From contig JAETOO010000006.1 in NCBI GenBank assembly GCA_021771715.1, positions 1 through 64,000 on the forward strand: 64,000 nucleotides of DNA. The letters run 5' to 3'. Positions 39,762 through 48,965 of this stretch are shown here, in pieces. A program made the position numbers and the translations under genes. Below the pieces are notes generated by a model, which saw only the letters and a list, made by a program, of their open reading frames with translations, did not search any database and was not told where the DNA came from. The stretch's first letter is position 1, and each line of letters starts with the position of its first letter. Source of the stretch: Oscillospiraceae bacterium (GTDB lineage: Bacteria > Bacillota > Clostridia > Lachnospirales > Lachnospiraceae).

Positions 39762-41828
39762 CTAAAACTTAAACACCGCCACCCCATACGCCGGCAGATC
39801 ATACGCGAAGGAGTACGGCCGGCCGTCGCATTCGCCCTTGACTGCCTTGTAGACCTCCGGCTGGTCCTTGCCGCTGCCGCCGTACTGGATTTCGTCGCTG
39901 TTGAGGATCAACTTATACTGCTTCTTTTTCGGCACACCGACGCGGTAGTCCGGGCGTGCGACCGGCGTGAAGTTGATCACGAACAGCAGATTGTTCTTGC
40001 CGTCCTCCGAGTGCCGCACGAAGCTGAAAATACTGCGGAAGCAGTCGTCCGCGTTGATCCACTCGAAGCCTCCCGGCTGGCAGTCGAGCTCATACATCGC
40101 CTTATTCTTCGTGTACAGATGCTGCAGTGCGCGCACGTAGTTCTGGAGCTGGCGGTGCTTCTCCTCACCCAGCAAATACCAGTCGAGCTCCCGCTCCTCA
40201 CTCCACTCCTGGAACTGTCCGAAATCCTGCCCCATGAACAGCAGCTTTTTGCCCGGATGCCCCATCATAAACGAGTAGCCCGCCTTCAGGTTCGCGAACT
40301 TATCCTCGTACTCGCCCGGCATCTTGTTGATCATCGAGCATTTCAGATGCACGACCTCATCGTGCGAGAGCACGAGCACGTACCGCTCCGAGTACGCGTA
40401 CGTCATCGCAAACGTCATCTTGTTGTGGTTGTATCTGCGGAAATACGGGTCGAGCTTCATGTACTCGAGGAAATCGTGCATCCAGCCCATATTCCACTTC
40501 ATTGTAAATCCGAGCCCGTCATCCTCCGGCTTGCCCGTCACCTTCGGCCACGCGGTCGACTCCTCAGCGATCATCATGAGCCCCGGATAACGGCCCACCA
40601 TCAGGCTGTTCAAATGCTTGAAAAACTCAATCGCCTCCAGGTTCTTATTTCCACCGTACTTGTTCGGCACCCACTGGCCGTCCTGCCTGCCGTAGTCGAG
40701 GTACAGCATCGACGCCACCGCGTCCACGCGCAGACCGTCGATGTGGAACTGCTCGACCCAGTAGATGGCGTTCGCGATCAGGAAATTCTTGACCTCATTT
40801 TTGCCGAAATCAAACACCTTCGTGCCCCAATCCGGATGCTCACCCTTGCGCGGGTCCGCGTACTCGTACAGACACGTCCCGTCAAAGTCCGCGAGTCCCT
40901 CCGCATTGCGCGGGAAATGCGCCGGCACCCAGTCCAGGATAACGCCGATCTTGTTCTTATGCAGATAATTTACAAAGTACGCAAAGTCCTCCGGCGTGCC
41001 GTACCGCGAGGTGGGCGCATAGTAGCCCGTCACCTGATAGCCCCAGGAGCCGTCAAATGGATGCTCCGCGATTCCCATCAGTTCCACATGCGTGTAGCCC
41101 ATGTCCTTCACATAATCCGCCAGCGCGTGCGCGAACTCGCGGTAATTGTAGAAACCCGGATCCTCCTCGCCGTGCGGGTGCTTCTTCCAGCTGCCCGGAT
41201 GCACCTCGTAGATCGAAACCGGGCTCTTGTCCTGCACAAAATTCTTCCGCGCGTTCATCCACGCGGTATCCGACCACTTGATCTTTGCGAGATCCGCAAT
41301 CTTCGACGCCGTGCCCGGGCGAAATTCCGCTGAATTGCCAAACGGGTCTGCCTTGTACAGCTTGCGCCCGTCCGGAGTCTCAATCAGAAACTTGTACATC
41401 TCTCCCTCTCCGATGCCCGGGATGAAGAGCTCATAGATTCCGTTCGCCTCCCGGCGCTCCATCTCGTGCGCCGTCTCGTCCCAGCCGTTAAAGCTGCCGA
41501 TCACGTGCACGCGCTTCGCGTTCGGCGCCCACACCGCAAACGCCGTGCCCTTCTTTCCATTCCAGGTCATCGGGTGCGCGCCGAGCTTCCGGAAAATGTC
41601 ATAGTGCGTCGCCTGCCCGAACAGATACTGATCGAGATCGGAGATCAGATGCTCCTGCACCGCTACCGCATTGCGCTCTGCGCGCTTCGCCGATCCGGCT
41701 CTTCTTCCCGCTGACGTGTTCTTCGTAGTCGTCGTTCCGGCTGCTTTTTTCCTTCCAGTCGCTGTTCTGCCTGTTGTTTTCTTCGCTGCGCCGTCATCTG
41801 CGGCCGCTGTTCTCTGTCTGCCTGCCAT
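39762..41828 (-). CDS. glgB: 1,4-alpha-glucan branching enzyme GlgB with basic N-terminal tail
   Basis: The 688-residue enzyme has a CBM48 domain (~70-170), a GH13 barrel and a C-terminal beta domain. The catalytic triad is visible as the Asp in GLRVDAVASMLYLDY, the Glu in MMIAEESTAWP and the Asp in VLSHDEVVH. It forms alpha-1,6 branches in glycogen. The first ~52 residues are a Lys/Arg/Ala/Thr-rich tail resembling bacterial histone-H1-like proteins, not usual for GlgB. The start at 41828 has AAGGAG 9 bases upstream. It follows a GH13 gene by 64 bp. Confidence 0.93.
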   Translation of the reverse strand: MAGRQRTAAADDGAAKKTTGRTATGRKKAAGTTTTKNTSAGRRAGSAKRAERNAVAVQEHLISDLDQYLFGQATHYDIFRKLGAHPMTWNGKKGTAFAVWAPNAKRVHVIGSFNGWDETAHEMERREANGIYELFIPGIGEGEMYKFLIETPDGRKLYKADPFGNSAEFRPGTASKIADLAKIKWSDTAWMNARKNFVQDKSPVSIYEVHPGSWKKHPHGEEDPGFYNYREFAHALADYVKDMGYTHVELMGIAEHPFDGSWGYQVTGYYAPTSRYGTPEDFAYFVNYLHKNKIGVILDWVPAHFPRNAEGLADFDGTCLYEYADPRKGEHPDWGTKVFDFGKNEVKNFLIANAIYWVEQFHIDGLRVDAVASMLYLDYGRQDGQWVPNKYGGNKNLEAIEFFKHLNSLMVGRYPGLMMIAEESTAWPKVTGKPEDDGLGFTMKWNMGWMHDFLEYMKLDPYFRRYNHNKMTFAMTYAYSERYVLVLSHDEVVHLKCSMINKMPGEYEDKFANLKAGYSFMMGHPGKKLLFMGQDFGQFQEWSEERELDWYLLGEEKHRQLQNYVRALQHLYTKNKAMYELDCQPGGFEWINADDCFRSIFSFVRHSEDGKNNLLFVINFTPVARPDYRVGVPKKKQYKLILNSDEIQYGGSGKDQPEVYKAVKGECDGRPYSFAYDLPAYGVAVFKF

Positions 41829-41892
41829 ACTTACCGTCTCCTTACCTTTTTCCATTTTATCATGATCATTATGCCCCGCATGATGTCATATT

Positions 41893-43248
41893 TTACCCAT
41901 TCACTTTCAGCAGCGCACATCCGCCTGCCTCCAGCGTCAGCCTTATCTTTCCGTTCTCCGGCATCACAGCTTCGCCGGTCGCAAGGTCCGTGATCTTCTC
42001 CGCCGCCACCGGAAGCGGGATGTAGAGCTCCGCGGGATTCTCGTCGTTGTTCACCGCTGTGATGACCGCCTCATTGTCCAGGATCCGCGCAAATGCGTAC
42101 TGGCGGTTCGTCAGCAGCAGCTCGCGGTACCGCCCTTCCCCGATCACCGGATTCTCCCTCCGGCACTTACCGAGAAATGCGAGATATCCGGCCAGCCACG
42201 GCACATTCGGATGCTCCTCCATCTCCTTCAGGTCGAGCTTGGGGCGGAGCGCCGGGTCGCCGCCGTTCGCCTTTCTCCCGTCGATCCCCCACTCCGATCC
42301 GTAGTAGATCGAGGGCACACCCGGAAGCGTGTACAGAAGCGCGTACACCGGCTTCAGATGGCGCTTGTCATTCAGCTTCGCGTAGATCCGGTCGACGTCA
42401 TGATTGTCGACAAACGAGTACAGTACCCGCCCGCGGTAGATCCCGCCGTTCTCATCAAACTGGCGGCGAATCGTGTGCGCGATCTCAAAATAATTGTGAT
42501 CGTTGTGTCCGGAATACAGCCCCTTGTGCAGCTCATAGTTCGTCACCGAGTGCAGCATGTCCTGGTTCGCCCACCGCGCGTAGTCGCCGTGAATGACCTC
42601 GCCCATCAGCCAGAAATCCGGCTTCTCATTTGTCGTCATCCACCGCATTTCCTTCATAAAATCAAAGTCCAGACAGTCCGCACAGTCGAGGCGAATCCCG
42701 TCGATATCAAATTCCCTGATCCAGAAACGGATCACATCAAACAGATAATCCTTTACCTCGCGGTTCTGCAGATTCAGGTTGACGAGCTCAAAACAGTTGC
42801 GCCATGCCTCGTAGCCAAAGCCGTCATTGTACGGATTGTTCCAGCCGAAATTGATGCCCTTGTACCAACCGCAGTAACGGGAGCCCTCCCGATTCCTCTG
42901 AATATCCTGAAACGCAAAAAACTCGCGCCCCGTGTGGTTGAACACTCCGTCCACCACGATGCGCAGTCCCAGCGCATGTGCCTGCTCCACAAACGTCTTA
43001 AAATCCTGGTTGTCGCCGAGCCTGCGGTCGACCATTTTGTAATCGCGCGTGTCGTACCCATGTGTCGTCGACTCAAACAAAGGCCCAATGTAGATCGCGC
43101 CGCAGCCGAGCTCCTTGATGTGCGGCAGCCACTTTTTCAACTCATCAAACCGGTGGACAATCCCCTCCCCGCGGTTCTCAAACGGCTCACCGCTCATCCC
43201 AAGTGGATACATATGATAAAACACTGTGTTTTCATACCAGTTGTGCAT
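41893..43248 (-). CDS. GH13 alpha-amylase-family enzyme
   Basis: The 451-residue cytoplasmic enzyme has the GH13 motifs: VDGVFNHTG (region I), GIRLDCADC (nucleophile Asp, region II), LMGEVIHG (acid/base Glu, region III) and FVDNHDVDR (region IV). Compact size and lack of a signal peptide suggest a maltodextrin or glycogen-processing enzyme; exact specificity cannot be read. The start at 43248 has AAGGAG 9 bases before it. It lies between a TetR gene and glgB on the same strand, so the three may form an operon of glycogen metabolism. Confidence 0.88.
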   Translation of the reverse strand: MHNWYENTVFYHMYPLGMSGEPFENRGEGIVHRFDELKKWLPHIKELGCGAIYIGPLFESTTHGYDTRDYKMVDRRLGDNQDFKTFVEQAHALGLRIVVDGVFNHTGREFFAFQDIQRNREGSRYCGWYKGINFGWNNPYNDGFGYEAWRNCFELVNLNLQNREVKDYLFDVIRFWIREFDIDGIRLDCADCLDFDFMKEMRWMTTNEKPDFWLMGEVIHGDYARWANQDMLHSVTNYELHKGLYSGHNDHNYFEIAHTIRRQFDENGGIYRGRVLYSFVDNHDVDRIYAKLNDKRHLKPVYALLYTLPGVPSIYYGSEWGIDGRKANGGDPALRPKLDLKEMEEHPNVPWLAGYLAFLGKCRRENPVIGEGRYRELLLTNRQYAFARILDNEAVITAVNNDENPAELYIPLPVAAEKITDLATGEAVMPENGKIRLTLEAGGCALLKVNG

Positions 43249-43362
43249 TTTTCCAATCTCCTTGTTGATTTCTTTTTTTAGGCGACCATTTCCTGTTGTC
43301 ATGCTAACTCCGCATCTAATACACCATAAAATAATCCTCGCAGATATCCGCCCCTCTAACCC

Positions 43363-43941
43363 CTACGAGAAAATTCCGTACATGAACTGCCGCACTACGG
43401 CGTCGATCTCCGTCTCGCTGATCTGCACCTTTTGGGCGCCATCCTCCTCGAAGCGCAGCATCAGGTAATGGTTGATCGTCCCGATAAACCCGATCGCAAA
43501 CTGCCGCTGCCGCCCGTTCATGTTGCCGAGCTGACCGGACGCGCGGTCGAAAATTCCGACGACGAGCTCATAGAACTCCGTCACATACGGCTTCACCGCC
43601 TGGTACGCCTCGTTCTCCCTCGCCGAGTAGTACAGGGCCATAAACAGCATGTAGAACTCTCTGTCATTTTCAAAAAAAGAGCAGTAGGTCCGTGCAAATC
43701 GGTACAGGACCTCCTCGATGCGGCAGTCCAGCCCCTCTACCTCGTGGAGCTGCACGCGAAACTCCCCGAACTTCACCTCGATCAGCGTCTTCAGAAGGCC
43801 AAACTTGCTGCCGAAATAATAGTAGAGCGTCGGCTTCGTGATGCCGGCGCGGTCCACGATCTCCTGTACGCCGACTGCATCGTAACCCTTCGCATAGAAA
43901 AGAGTCTTCGCACACTGCATGATTAACTCCCGGTTCTCCAC
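43363..43941 (-). CDS. TetR/AcrR-family transcriptional regulator
   Basis: The 192-residue protein starts with a TetR helix-turn-helix (AKGYDAVGVQEIVDRAGITKPTLYYYFGSK) and a variable ligand-binding C-terminus. The start is GTG at 43941, 5 bases after GGGAGGTG. The promoter at 44286-44314 carries the palindrome TATACCG-TT-CGGTATA, which fits autoregulation. The mRNA leader of about 340 nt holds seven hairpin repeats. It may also control the GH13 and glgB genes downstream. Confidence 0.9.
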   Translation of the reverse strand: MENRELIMQCAKTLFYAKGYDAVGVQEIVDRAGITKPTLYYYFGSKFGLLKTLIEVKFGEFRVQLHEVEGLDCRIEEVLYRFARTYCSFFENDREFYMLFMALYYSARENEAYQAVKPYVTEFYELVVGIFDRASGQLGNMNGRQRQFAIGFIGTINHYLMLRFEEDGAQKVQISETEIDAVVRQFMYGIFS

Positions 43942-43994
43942 GGACTCACCTCCCTCTAGTATTATCTTAGTATTATCTGCATTTTCCGTTAAAA

Positions 43995-44283
43995 CAGACT
44001 CGAAAAAATACTTCGCGTTTTTCCCGTTGTGCAGACTCGAAAAAATGCTTCACGTTTTTCCTCGTTGTGCAGACTCGAAAAAATACTTCGCGTTTTTCCC
44101 GTTGTGCAGACTCGAAAAAATACTTCGCGTTTTTCCCGTTGTGCAGACTCGAAAAAATACTTCGCGTTTTTCCCGTTGTGCAGACTCGAAAAAATACTTC
44201 GCATTTTTCCCGTTGTGCAGACTCGAAAAAATGCTTCACGTTTTTCCTCGTTGAAATGTGAGAAGCGTTGCTTCTCACATTTC
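43995..44283 (-). repeat. seven-unit hairpin-repeat 5' leader of the TetR mRNA
   Basis: Seven units of 37-38 bp start at 43995, 44032, 44070, 44107, 44144, 44181 and 44218; each contains CAGACTCGAAAAAAT, a short GC-rich turn and TTTTTCC. At the promoter end is a perfect 14-bp hairpin with 3-base loop (arms GAAATGTGAGAAGC and GCTTCTCACATTTC, 44253-44283). Short frames through the array are artefacts. Confidence 0.9.
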
Positions 44284-44285
44284 AC

Positions 44286-44314
44286 ATTATACCGTTCGGT
44301 ATACTGGATGTCAA
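44286..44314 (-). promoter_or_regulatory. promoter and operator of the TetR gene
   Basis: On the minus strand TTGACA, 17 bases, TATAAT: a perfect sigma-A promoter. The palindrome TATACCGTTCGGTATA (44288-44303) overlaps the -10 box and spacer and is a typical TetR-type operator. Confidence 0.9.
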
Positions 44315-44500
44315 TTAGTTTTCAAAATATATCTGCCCCTTTTCTGCAGCACCGGCAGTTGAGAGGGCCGAAAAAAGAGTGTGGCAGGATTGAAGCCGAT
44401 CCATGATCCTAAAGCGCCCCATAAAAGAAACCAGCCCGAATATCTCAGACTGGTTATTTTATGCTTAGAATTTGCAATTTTTTGCCGGGCTCGCTATTTC

Positions 44501-44649
44501 CTGCTCACTCAAATCTTCTCTGTTAATACAACGGCCTGCTCACTCAAATTTTCTCTGCCAGCCCAGCGGCCTACTCACTCAGATTTTCTCTGCCAACGCA
44601 GCGGCCTGTTCACTCAGATCTTCTCTGCCAGCGCAGCGGCCTGCTCACA
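44501..44649. repeat. 35-bp tandem duplication of the reductase 3' end
   Basis: Units start at 44501, 44536, 44571, 44606 and (partial) 44641, period exactly 35. The unit at 44606 contains the stop codon of the flavodoxin-like reductase gene and the preceding codons for AAALAEKI; the outer units repeat that coding end and stop. Confidence 0.88.
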
Positions 44650-45159
44650 GCCATCCGTCTTCTCAATGTCGCCTGCGTTCAGGACACCGGGAACCAATAC
44701 CTCGCCGACCATTTTCCACTTCATCAGAGCGGCAGAACGCTCAACCGGAATGCGAACGCCGTCCATAACGGACATGTCGTCCTCCTCGCAGCAGGTAATC
44801 AGGGCACATTCCTTCCCTGCAATATTCTTGCCGGCCACACAGAAAGAAAACAGTTTGTCGATGACGCCTTTGATCTGTGCCGGAATAGAGTACCAGTAGA
44901 CAGGGGTGGTAAAGACCACGGCATCCGCCTCTAAAATAGCAGGTGCAATGACATTAAAATCGTCATCGAAAGAACAGGCCTTTCCCGTCTTGAAGCAGGT
45001 TTCACAGGCATGACAGCCGCCTACATTTTTCATCGCGGCATCAAAACGAGTAACCGTATGCCCCTTTGCCTCTGCTGCCTTGATAAAAGCCTCCGTCATG
45101 GCAAAGCTGTTGCCGTTTTTGCGCGGACTTCCGGTAATCACTACAATTTTCTTGTTCAT
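44614..45159 (-). CDS. flavodoxin-fold NAD(P)H-dependent FMN reductase family protein
   Basis: The 181-residue protein starts with the FMN-phosphate loop VITGSPRKNGNS and has the family cysteines GGCHACETCFKTGKAC and the FTTPVYWYSIPAQIKG segment of NADPH-dependent FMN reductases or iron-sulfur flavoproteins. The start at 45159 has GGAGG 8 bases upstream. Its 3' end has been tandemly duplicated. The electron acceptor is not evident. Confidence 0.88.
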   Translation of the reverse strand: MNKKIVVITGSPRKNGNSFAMTEAFIKAAEAKGHTVTRFDAAMKNVGGCHACETCFKTGKACSFDDDFNVIAPAILEADAVVFTTPVYWYSIPAQIKGVIDKLFSFCVAGKNIAGKECALITCCEEDDMSVMDGVRIPVERSAALMKWKMVGEVLVPGVLNAGDIEKTDGCEQAAALAEKI

Positions 45160-45441
45160 ATCACATTCCTCCAAATTCTGCGAGATTGACGTTTCCCGTC
45201 GCTGTCATTATCATCATAGCGAGAATGCGGCAGAAAACAAGTACGCACTTTCAAGTGCGATACTTACATCGGGGTTTTATACTTACCGGAAGGAAAGCGG
45301 AAGGGAAGCCGAAAGAGAGCCTAAAGAGAGCATATGCTGCACTCAAAATACACCCCCGAAGGAAAGAAGCTTTGGCAGCAGCGCAATCTCTCATTTGTCA
45401 TAATTACCCGTTGCTGTATCGCCGGAAAATCCCTGTTTTGT

Positions 45442-45470
45442 TTGCTATTCTCCATCGAATATTGTATAAT
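45442..45470 (+). promoter_or_regulatory. promoter of the DUF624 gene
   Basis: TTGCTA, 17 bases and TATAAT lie 46 bp before the start codon. Confidence 0.7.
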
Positions 45471-45515
45471 TTTTCCAGTATCTTTCAAAAGATCATTTTC
45501 ATAAGGAGCGGAATT

Positions 45516-46196
45516 ATGCGTAAATTTTTTAACCTGGAAAATCCGGTCTGGAGTTTTTTTTCTAAAATTTTCTGTATGGTCTATCTGAATCTGCTGTGGC
45601 TGGTCTGCTGTCTGCCGGTCGTCACGATCGGGCCGTCTACCACGGCGCTGTACTATGCGATGTTCAAGGTGCTCTCCGGCGACGACAGTGAGCTGACCAG
45701 GCACTTTTTCCATTCCTTCCGGCAAAATCTGAAGCAGGGCATGGTGCTCGGGATGATCGCCACCGCGGCGGGAGTCGTCTGTGTCATCGACTACATTTAC
45801 TATATCGTGGCTCCGGGGCACATCGACTCCGTCATGCAGGTATTTCAGATCATCATTGTGCTGCTCTATCTGATGATCCTGACGTGGCTGTTCGGGGTCC
45901 TCGCAAAGTTTGAGAACACCTCCCTGAACATGCTGCAATTTTCATTTTTCCTCTCGTTTAAGCATTTTGGGTACACGCTGATGATGCTGGTCATGGAAAT
46001 CAGCATTTTCCTGATCGAATTTTTCTATGTTCCGCTGCTCGCACTTTTCGGGATGGGACTGATCAGCTTTGTGAAATGTATCTGCTTCCGGGCCGTCTTT
46101 CAGAAATATGTTCCGGAGCCGCCGGAGGAGATTCTGGATGACGCAGAGATTTCAGAAGACTGCGAAACCGATACGAAAGACATGACAACGTTCTGA
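45516..46196 (+). CDS. DUF624 / YesL-family membrane protein
   Basis: The 226-residue protein has the family opening (MRKFFNLENPVWSFFSK, then NLLWLVCCLPVVTIGPSTTALYY) and five to six predicted membrane segments, ending in an acidic tail. DUF624 proteins are typically found beside carbohydrate ABC transporters and GHs; their role is unknown. AAGGAG lies 7 bases before the ATG at 45516, so the longer open frame upstream is not used. It has its own promoter and terminator. Confidence 0.85.
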   Translation: MRKFFNLENPVWSFFSKIFCMVYLNLLWLVCCLPVVTIGPSTTALYYAMFKVLSGDDSELTRHFFHSFRQNLKQGMVLGMIATAAGVVCVIDYIYYIVAPGHIDSVMQVFQIIIVLLYLMILTWLFGVLAKFENTSLNMLQFSFFLSFKHFGYTLMMLVMEISIFLIEFFYVPLLALFGMGLISFVKCICFRAVFQKYVPEPPEEILDDAEISEDCETDTKDMTTF

Positions 46197-46205
46197 CACT
46201 CCGCA

Positions 46206-46236
46206 AAAAGGGGACTGCAATATGCAGTCCCCTTTT
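46206..46236. terminator. bidirectional terminator
   Basis: Arms AAAAGGGGACTGCA and TGCAGTCCCCTTTT pair perfectly around a 3-base loop between the convergent DUF624 and DUF6171 genes; T-rich ends flank it on both strands. Confidence 0.85.
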
Positions 46237-46279
46237 ACAACACCCTTTTACAATACCTTCTTCGCAATACCCTCTCTTC

Positions 46280-46549
46280 CTACCACCTCGCGGGCGTGTC
46301 CGGGCAATGGCGGTGGACGCTGGCTGCGCGGATCTCCACGAAGCAGCCGCAGAGCCGGCAGGCTCCGTTTTGCAGGTAGGCGCACTCCTTGCAGTGCCCC
46401 AGACGCTCCTCATAGTCCGCATCCGCCGCCCGATCCTCCGGCAGCATCGAGTCCAGATAATTCTGAACATACTTCGAATAAGCGCTGTCGCTCATCTCCC
46501 GGAACAGGCATCTGCGGCAGGCATCCCGCGCGTTCTGCATCTCATCCAT
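46280..46549 (-). CDS. DUF6171-like small cysteine-rich protein
   Basis: The 89-residue protein has two cysteine groups: ACRRCLFREM near the N-terminus and CKECAYLQNGACRLCGCFVE, which together look like a zinc-binding site, and ends RHCPDTPARW. This matches the small DUF6171 proteins of Lachnospiraceae as I remember them. It starts 4 bp after the GH51 stop, so it is the last gene of the arabinoside operon. The role is unknown. Confidence 0.7.
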   Translation of the reverse strand: MDEMQNARDACRRCLFREMSDSAYSKYVQNYLDSMLPEDRAADADYEERLGHCKECAYLQNGACRLCGCFVEIRAASVHRHCPDTPARW

Positions 46550-46553
46550 ACAA

Positions 46554-48092
46554 TCACTTACTCTTCACAGCGAGCGAAACCACGGACTTCGACGGCATAT
46601 GGATCGTGACGGTCTCTCCGTTCACCTCGTAGCTGGAGAATGCAGCCGGCTTCAGCGTGTCCGGATGCTCAAACGTGTTCATCGTGTTCATCGCGTCGGC
46701 AGTGAGCACCAGTCCCTCATCGACATGGAACGCGCCGAAATCTGCGATATGGCAGGTCACGTCAGCCCCCTCGTTCGGGTCAATGTTTACCAGCGTCATG
46801 TGGATCACGCCCTCCGCATCCTTCGAGACCGTAGCATTGACCTTGTTCAGCGTCTCGCCGCCGTAGGTGTAGCCGTCCGTGATCATCGCCGACTCCAGCA
46901 GATCCGCATCCTGATGTACCTTGTACATGTCATATACATGGTAGGTCGGGGTCAGGACCATCTTGTCGCCCTCAGTCAGAATCACTGCCTGGAGCACATT
47001 GATCGTCTGTGCGATATTCGTCATCCGCACACGGTCGCTGTGGTTGTTGAAGATGTTGAGGCTGGACGCCGCCGACACGGCATCGCGCAGCGTGTTCTGC
47101 TGGTACAGGAAGCCCGGATTCGTGCCAGGCTCGCAGTCAAACCAGGTGCCCCACTCATCCACGATCAGCGCAACCCGCTTCTCCGGGTCGTACTTGTCCA
47201 TGATCGCGCTGTGCTTGGAGACGATACTGTCTGTGCGCAGCGTCGCCTTCATGATGCCAAACCATGCGTCCTCCTGGAAGTCCGTCGCGGAGCCTCTGGA
47301 GCCCTCGCCGCGCAGGTAGCGCTCGTTGCCGTCGCGCCCGAGGAAGGTGCGGATCTTGTCGCCGACTCTCGTGTAATAGTGAAGCGCGATCGCGTCAAAG
47401 TACATGCTCGAGTACTCCATCAGGATCTCGGTCCAGTGATAGTTCTCATTTCTCGGACCCGCAGCGATGCGGTAAAGCGTATTGTCGCCGTAATCTCTCG
47501 CGTACAGATTGTAACGGTTGACCACATCGGAGTAATACTCCGCGCGCATGCGCCCGCCGCAGTTCCAGTTCTCGTTGCCGACACCGAAATACTTCAGACG
47601 CCACGGCTCCTCCCGGCCGTTCTTCTTTCGAAGGTCCGTCATCGGGGACTTTCCGTCGAACGTCATGTACTCGACCCACTCCGACATCTCCTGCACCGTC
47701 CCGCTTCCCACATTTCCGCAGATGTACGGCTCGCAGCCCAGCTTCTCGCACAGATCAAAAAACTCGTGCGTTCCAAACGAGTTGTCCTCCACGACGCCGC
47801 CCCAGTGCGTGTTGATCATGCTCGGGCGACTCTCCTTGGGCCCGATGCCATCCTTCCAGTGGTACTCATCCGCGAAGCACCCGCCCGGCCAGCGCAGCAC
47901 CGGAATCCTGATCTTCCGCAGCGCTTCGATGATGTCGAGGCGCAGGCCGTTGACGTTCGGGATCTTGGAATCCTCCCCCACATAGAATCCGTCATAGATA
48001 CATCTGCCGAGATGCTCCGCAAAATGACCATAGATATTCTTGTCAATCTTATTTTTCGATTTCTGTGCGTTTACAATGATTTGATTTGCCAC
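46554..48092 (-). CDS. alpha-L-arabinofuranosidase, GH51
   Basis: The 512-residue cytoplasmic enzyme has the GH51 layout, a TIM barrel plus a beta-sandwich. The acid/base Glu lies in [13 protein letters not shown] and the nucleophile Glu in [30 protein letters not shown] is characteristic. It releases L-arabinose from arabino-oligosaccharides. I placed the start at GTG 48092, 9 bases after AAGGAGG; the ATG three codons earlier abuts the ribosome site. It is the fourth gene of the binding protein-permease-permease-GH51 operon. Confidence 0.95.
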   Translation of the reverse strand: MANQIIVNAQKSKNKIDKNIYGHFAEHLGRCIYDGFYVGEDSKIPNVNGLRLDIIEALRKIRIPVLRWPGGCFADEYHWKDGIGPKESRPSMINTHWGGVVEDNSFGTHEFFDLCEKLGCEPYICGNVGSGTVQEMSEWVEYMTFDGKSPMTDLRKKNGREEPWRLKYFGVGNENWNCGGRMRAEYYSDVVNRYNLYARDYGDNTLYRIAAGPRNENYHWTEILMEYSSMYFDAIALHYYTRVGDKIRTFLGRDGNERYLRGEGSRGSATDFQEDAWFGIMKATLRTDSIVSKHSAIMDKYDPEKRVALIVDEWGTWFDCEPGTNPGFLYQQNTLRDAVSAASSLNIFNNHSDRVRMTNIAQTINVLQAVILTEGDKMVLTPTYHVYDMYKVHQDADLLESAMITDGYTYGGETLNKVNATVSKDAEGVIHMTLVNIDPNEGADVTCHIADFGAFHVDEGLVLTADAMNTMNTFEHPDTLKPAAFSSYEVNGETVTIHMPSKSVVSLAVKSK

Positions 48093-48123
48093 AGCTATCA
48101 TCCTCCTTAAACTTATTCTTTTG

Positions 48124-48963
48124 TTAGCCCTTCACACCGCCGCTGGTCAGACCTGCGATAAAGAACTGCTGGTTGCACAGGAAGAGCACCAGGATCGGCA
48201 GAATCGCAACGACAGAGCCGGTCAGCATGATCGTGTAGTTCGCCGTGTACGGATTGATCAGGGAAGCGATACCTACTGTCAGCGTAAAATGCTCATTGCT
48301 TCTCATGACAATCAGCGGCCACATAAAGCTGTTCCACTCGTACATCGCCAGCAGGATGCACATCGCGCCAAACGCAGGCTTCATGAGCGGGACAACGATC
48401 TTGACGAACAGGCCAAGCTCGGTACAGCCATCCATGCGCCCGGCCTCCTGAAACTCCTTCGGCAGGCCGTCCACAAACTGGCGGAAGAAGAAAATCGCAG
48501 TACAGTTTACCACAAACGGAAGGATCACACCAGCATAAGTGTCAATAATTCCCATGTTTGTGATCAGCTTGTAGAGCGGGAGCACGATGATCTCGAGCGG
48601 AATCATCATCACGATCAGCACAAGGACAAAGACGACGTTCTTTCCCTTGAACTGATAGCCTCCGATGCCGTATCCCACGAGGGACGAGAGCACCAGGCCG
48701 CCGACGGTGTAAATGACGGTCAGAAGGAAGCTGTTCATAAACCACTTGACGTACATGCCGCTGTTGTACATGAACAGATCCAGATAGTTCTGGAGCCGCA
48801 GGGTCTCCTTCGTTATCGTGAGGCTCATCCCATTTGTAAACAGCTCTGTCTGATCCTTGATCGAACCGACGAACAGGAAAATGAGAGGAAACAGCTCATA
48901 AACGGCGATGCACACAAAGAGGAGAAACACAAGGACAGTTAAAATGCGATTTTTTCTCTTCAT
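48124..48963 (-). CDS. carbohydrate ABC transporter permease, MalG-type
   Basis: The 279-residue protein has six predicted membrane segments and the EAA loop [20 protein letters not shown], and ends GLTSGGVKG. It starts 2 bp after its partner's stop, indicating coupling, and is followed after 31 bp by GH51. Import of arabino-oligosaccharides is the likely role from context. Confidence 0.9.
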   Translation of the reverse strand: MKRKNRILTVLVFLLFVCIAVYELFPLIFLFVGSIKDQTELFTNGMSLTITKETLRLQNYLDLFMYNSGMYVKWFMNSFLLTVIYTVGGLVLSSLVGYGIGGYQFKGKNVVFVLVLIVMMIPLEIIVLPLYKLITNMGIIDTYAGVILPFVVNCTAIFFFRQFVDGLPKEFQEAGRMDGCTELGLFVKIVVPLMKPAFGAMCILLAMYEWNSFMWPLIVMRSNEHFTLTVGIASLINPYTANYTIMLTGSVVAILPILVLFLCNQQFFIAGLTSGGVKG

Positions 48964-48965
48964 AC

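Noticed and set aside
43995-44283. Possible CRISPR array
   Set aside because: The units are contiguous repeats with no unique spacers, and no cas genes are nearby.
43973-44285. Repeat peptides of the EVFFRVCTTGK type encoded across the hairpin array
   Set aside because: All frames exist only because the 37-bp unit lacks stops in some frames; there is no ribosome site, and the region is best explained as an mRNA leader.
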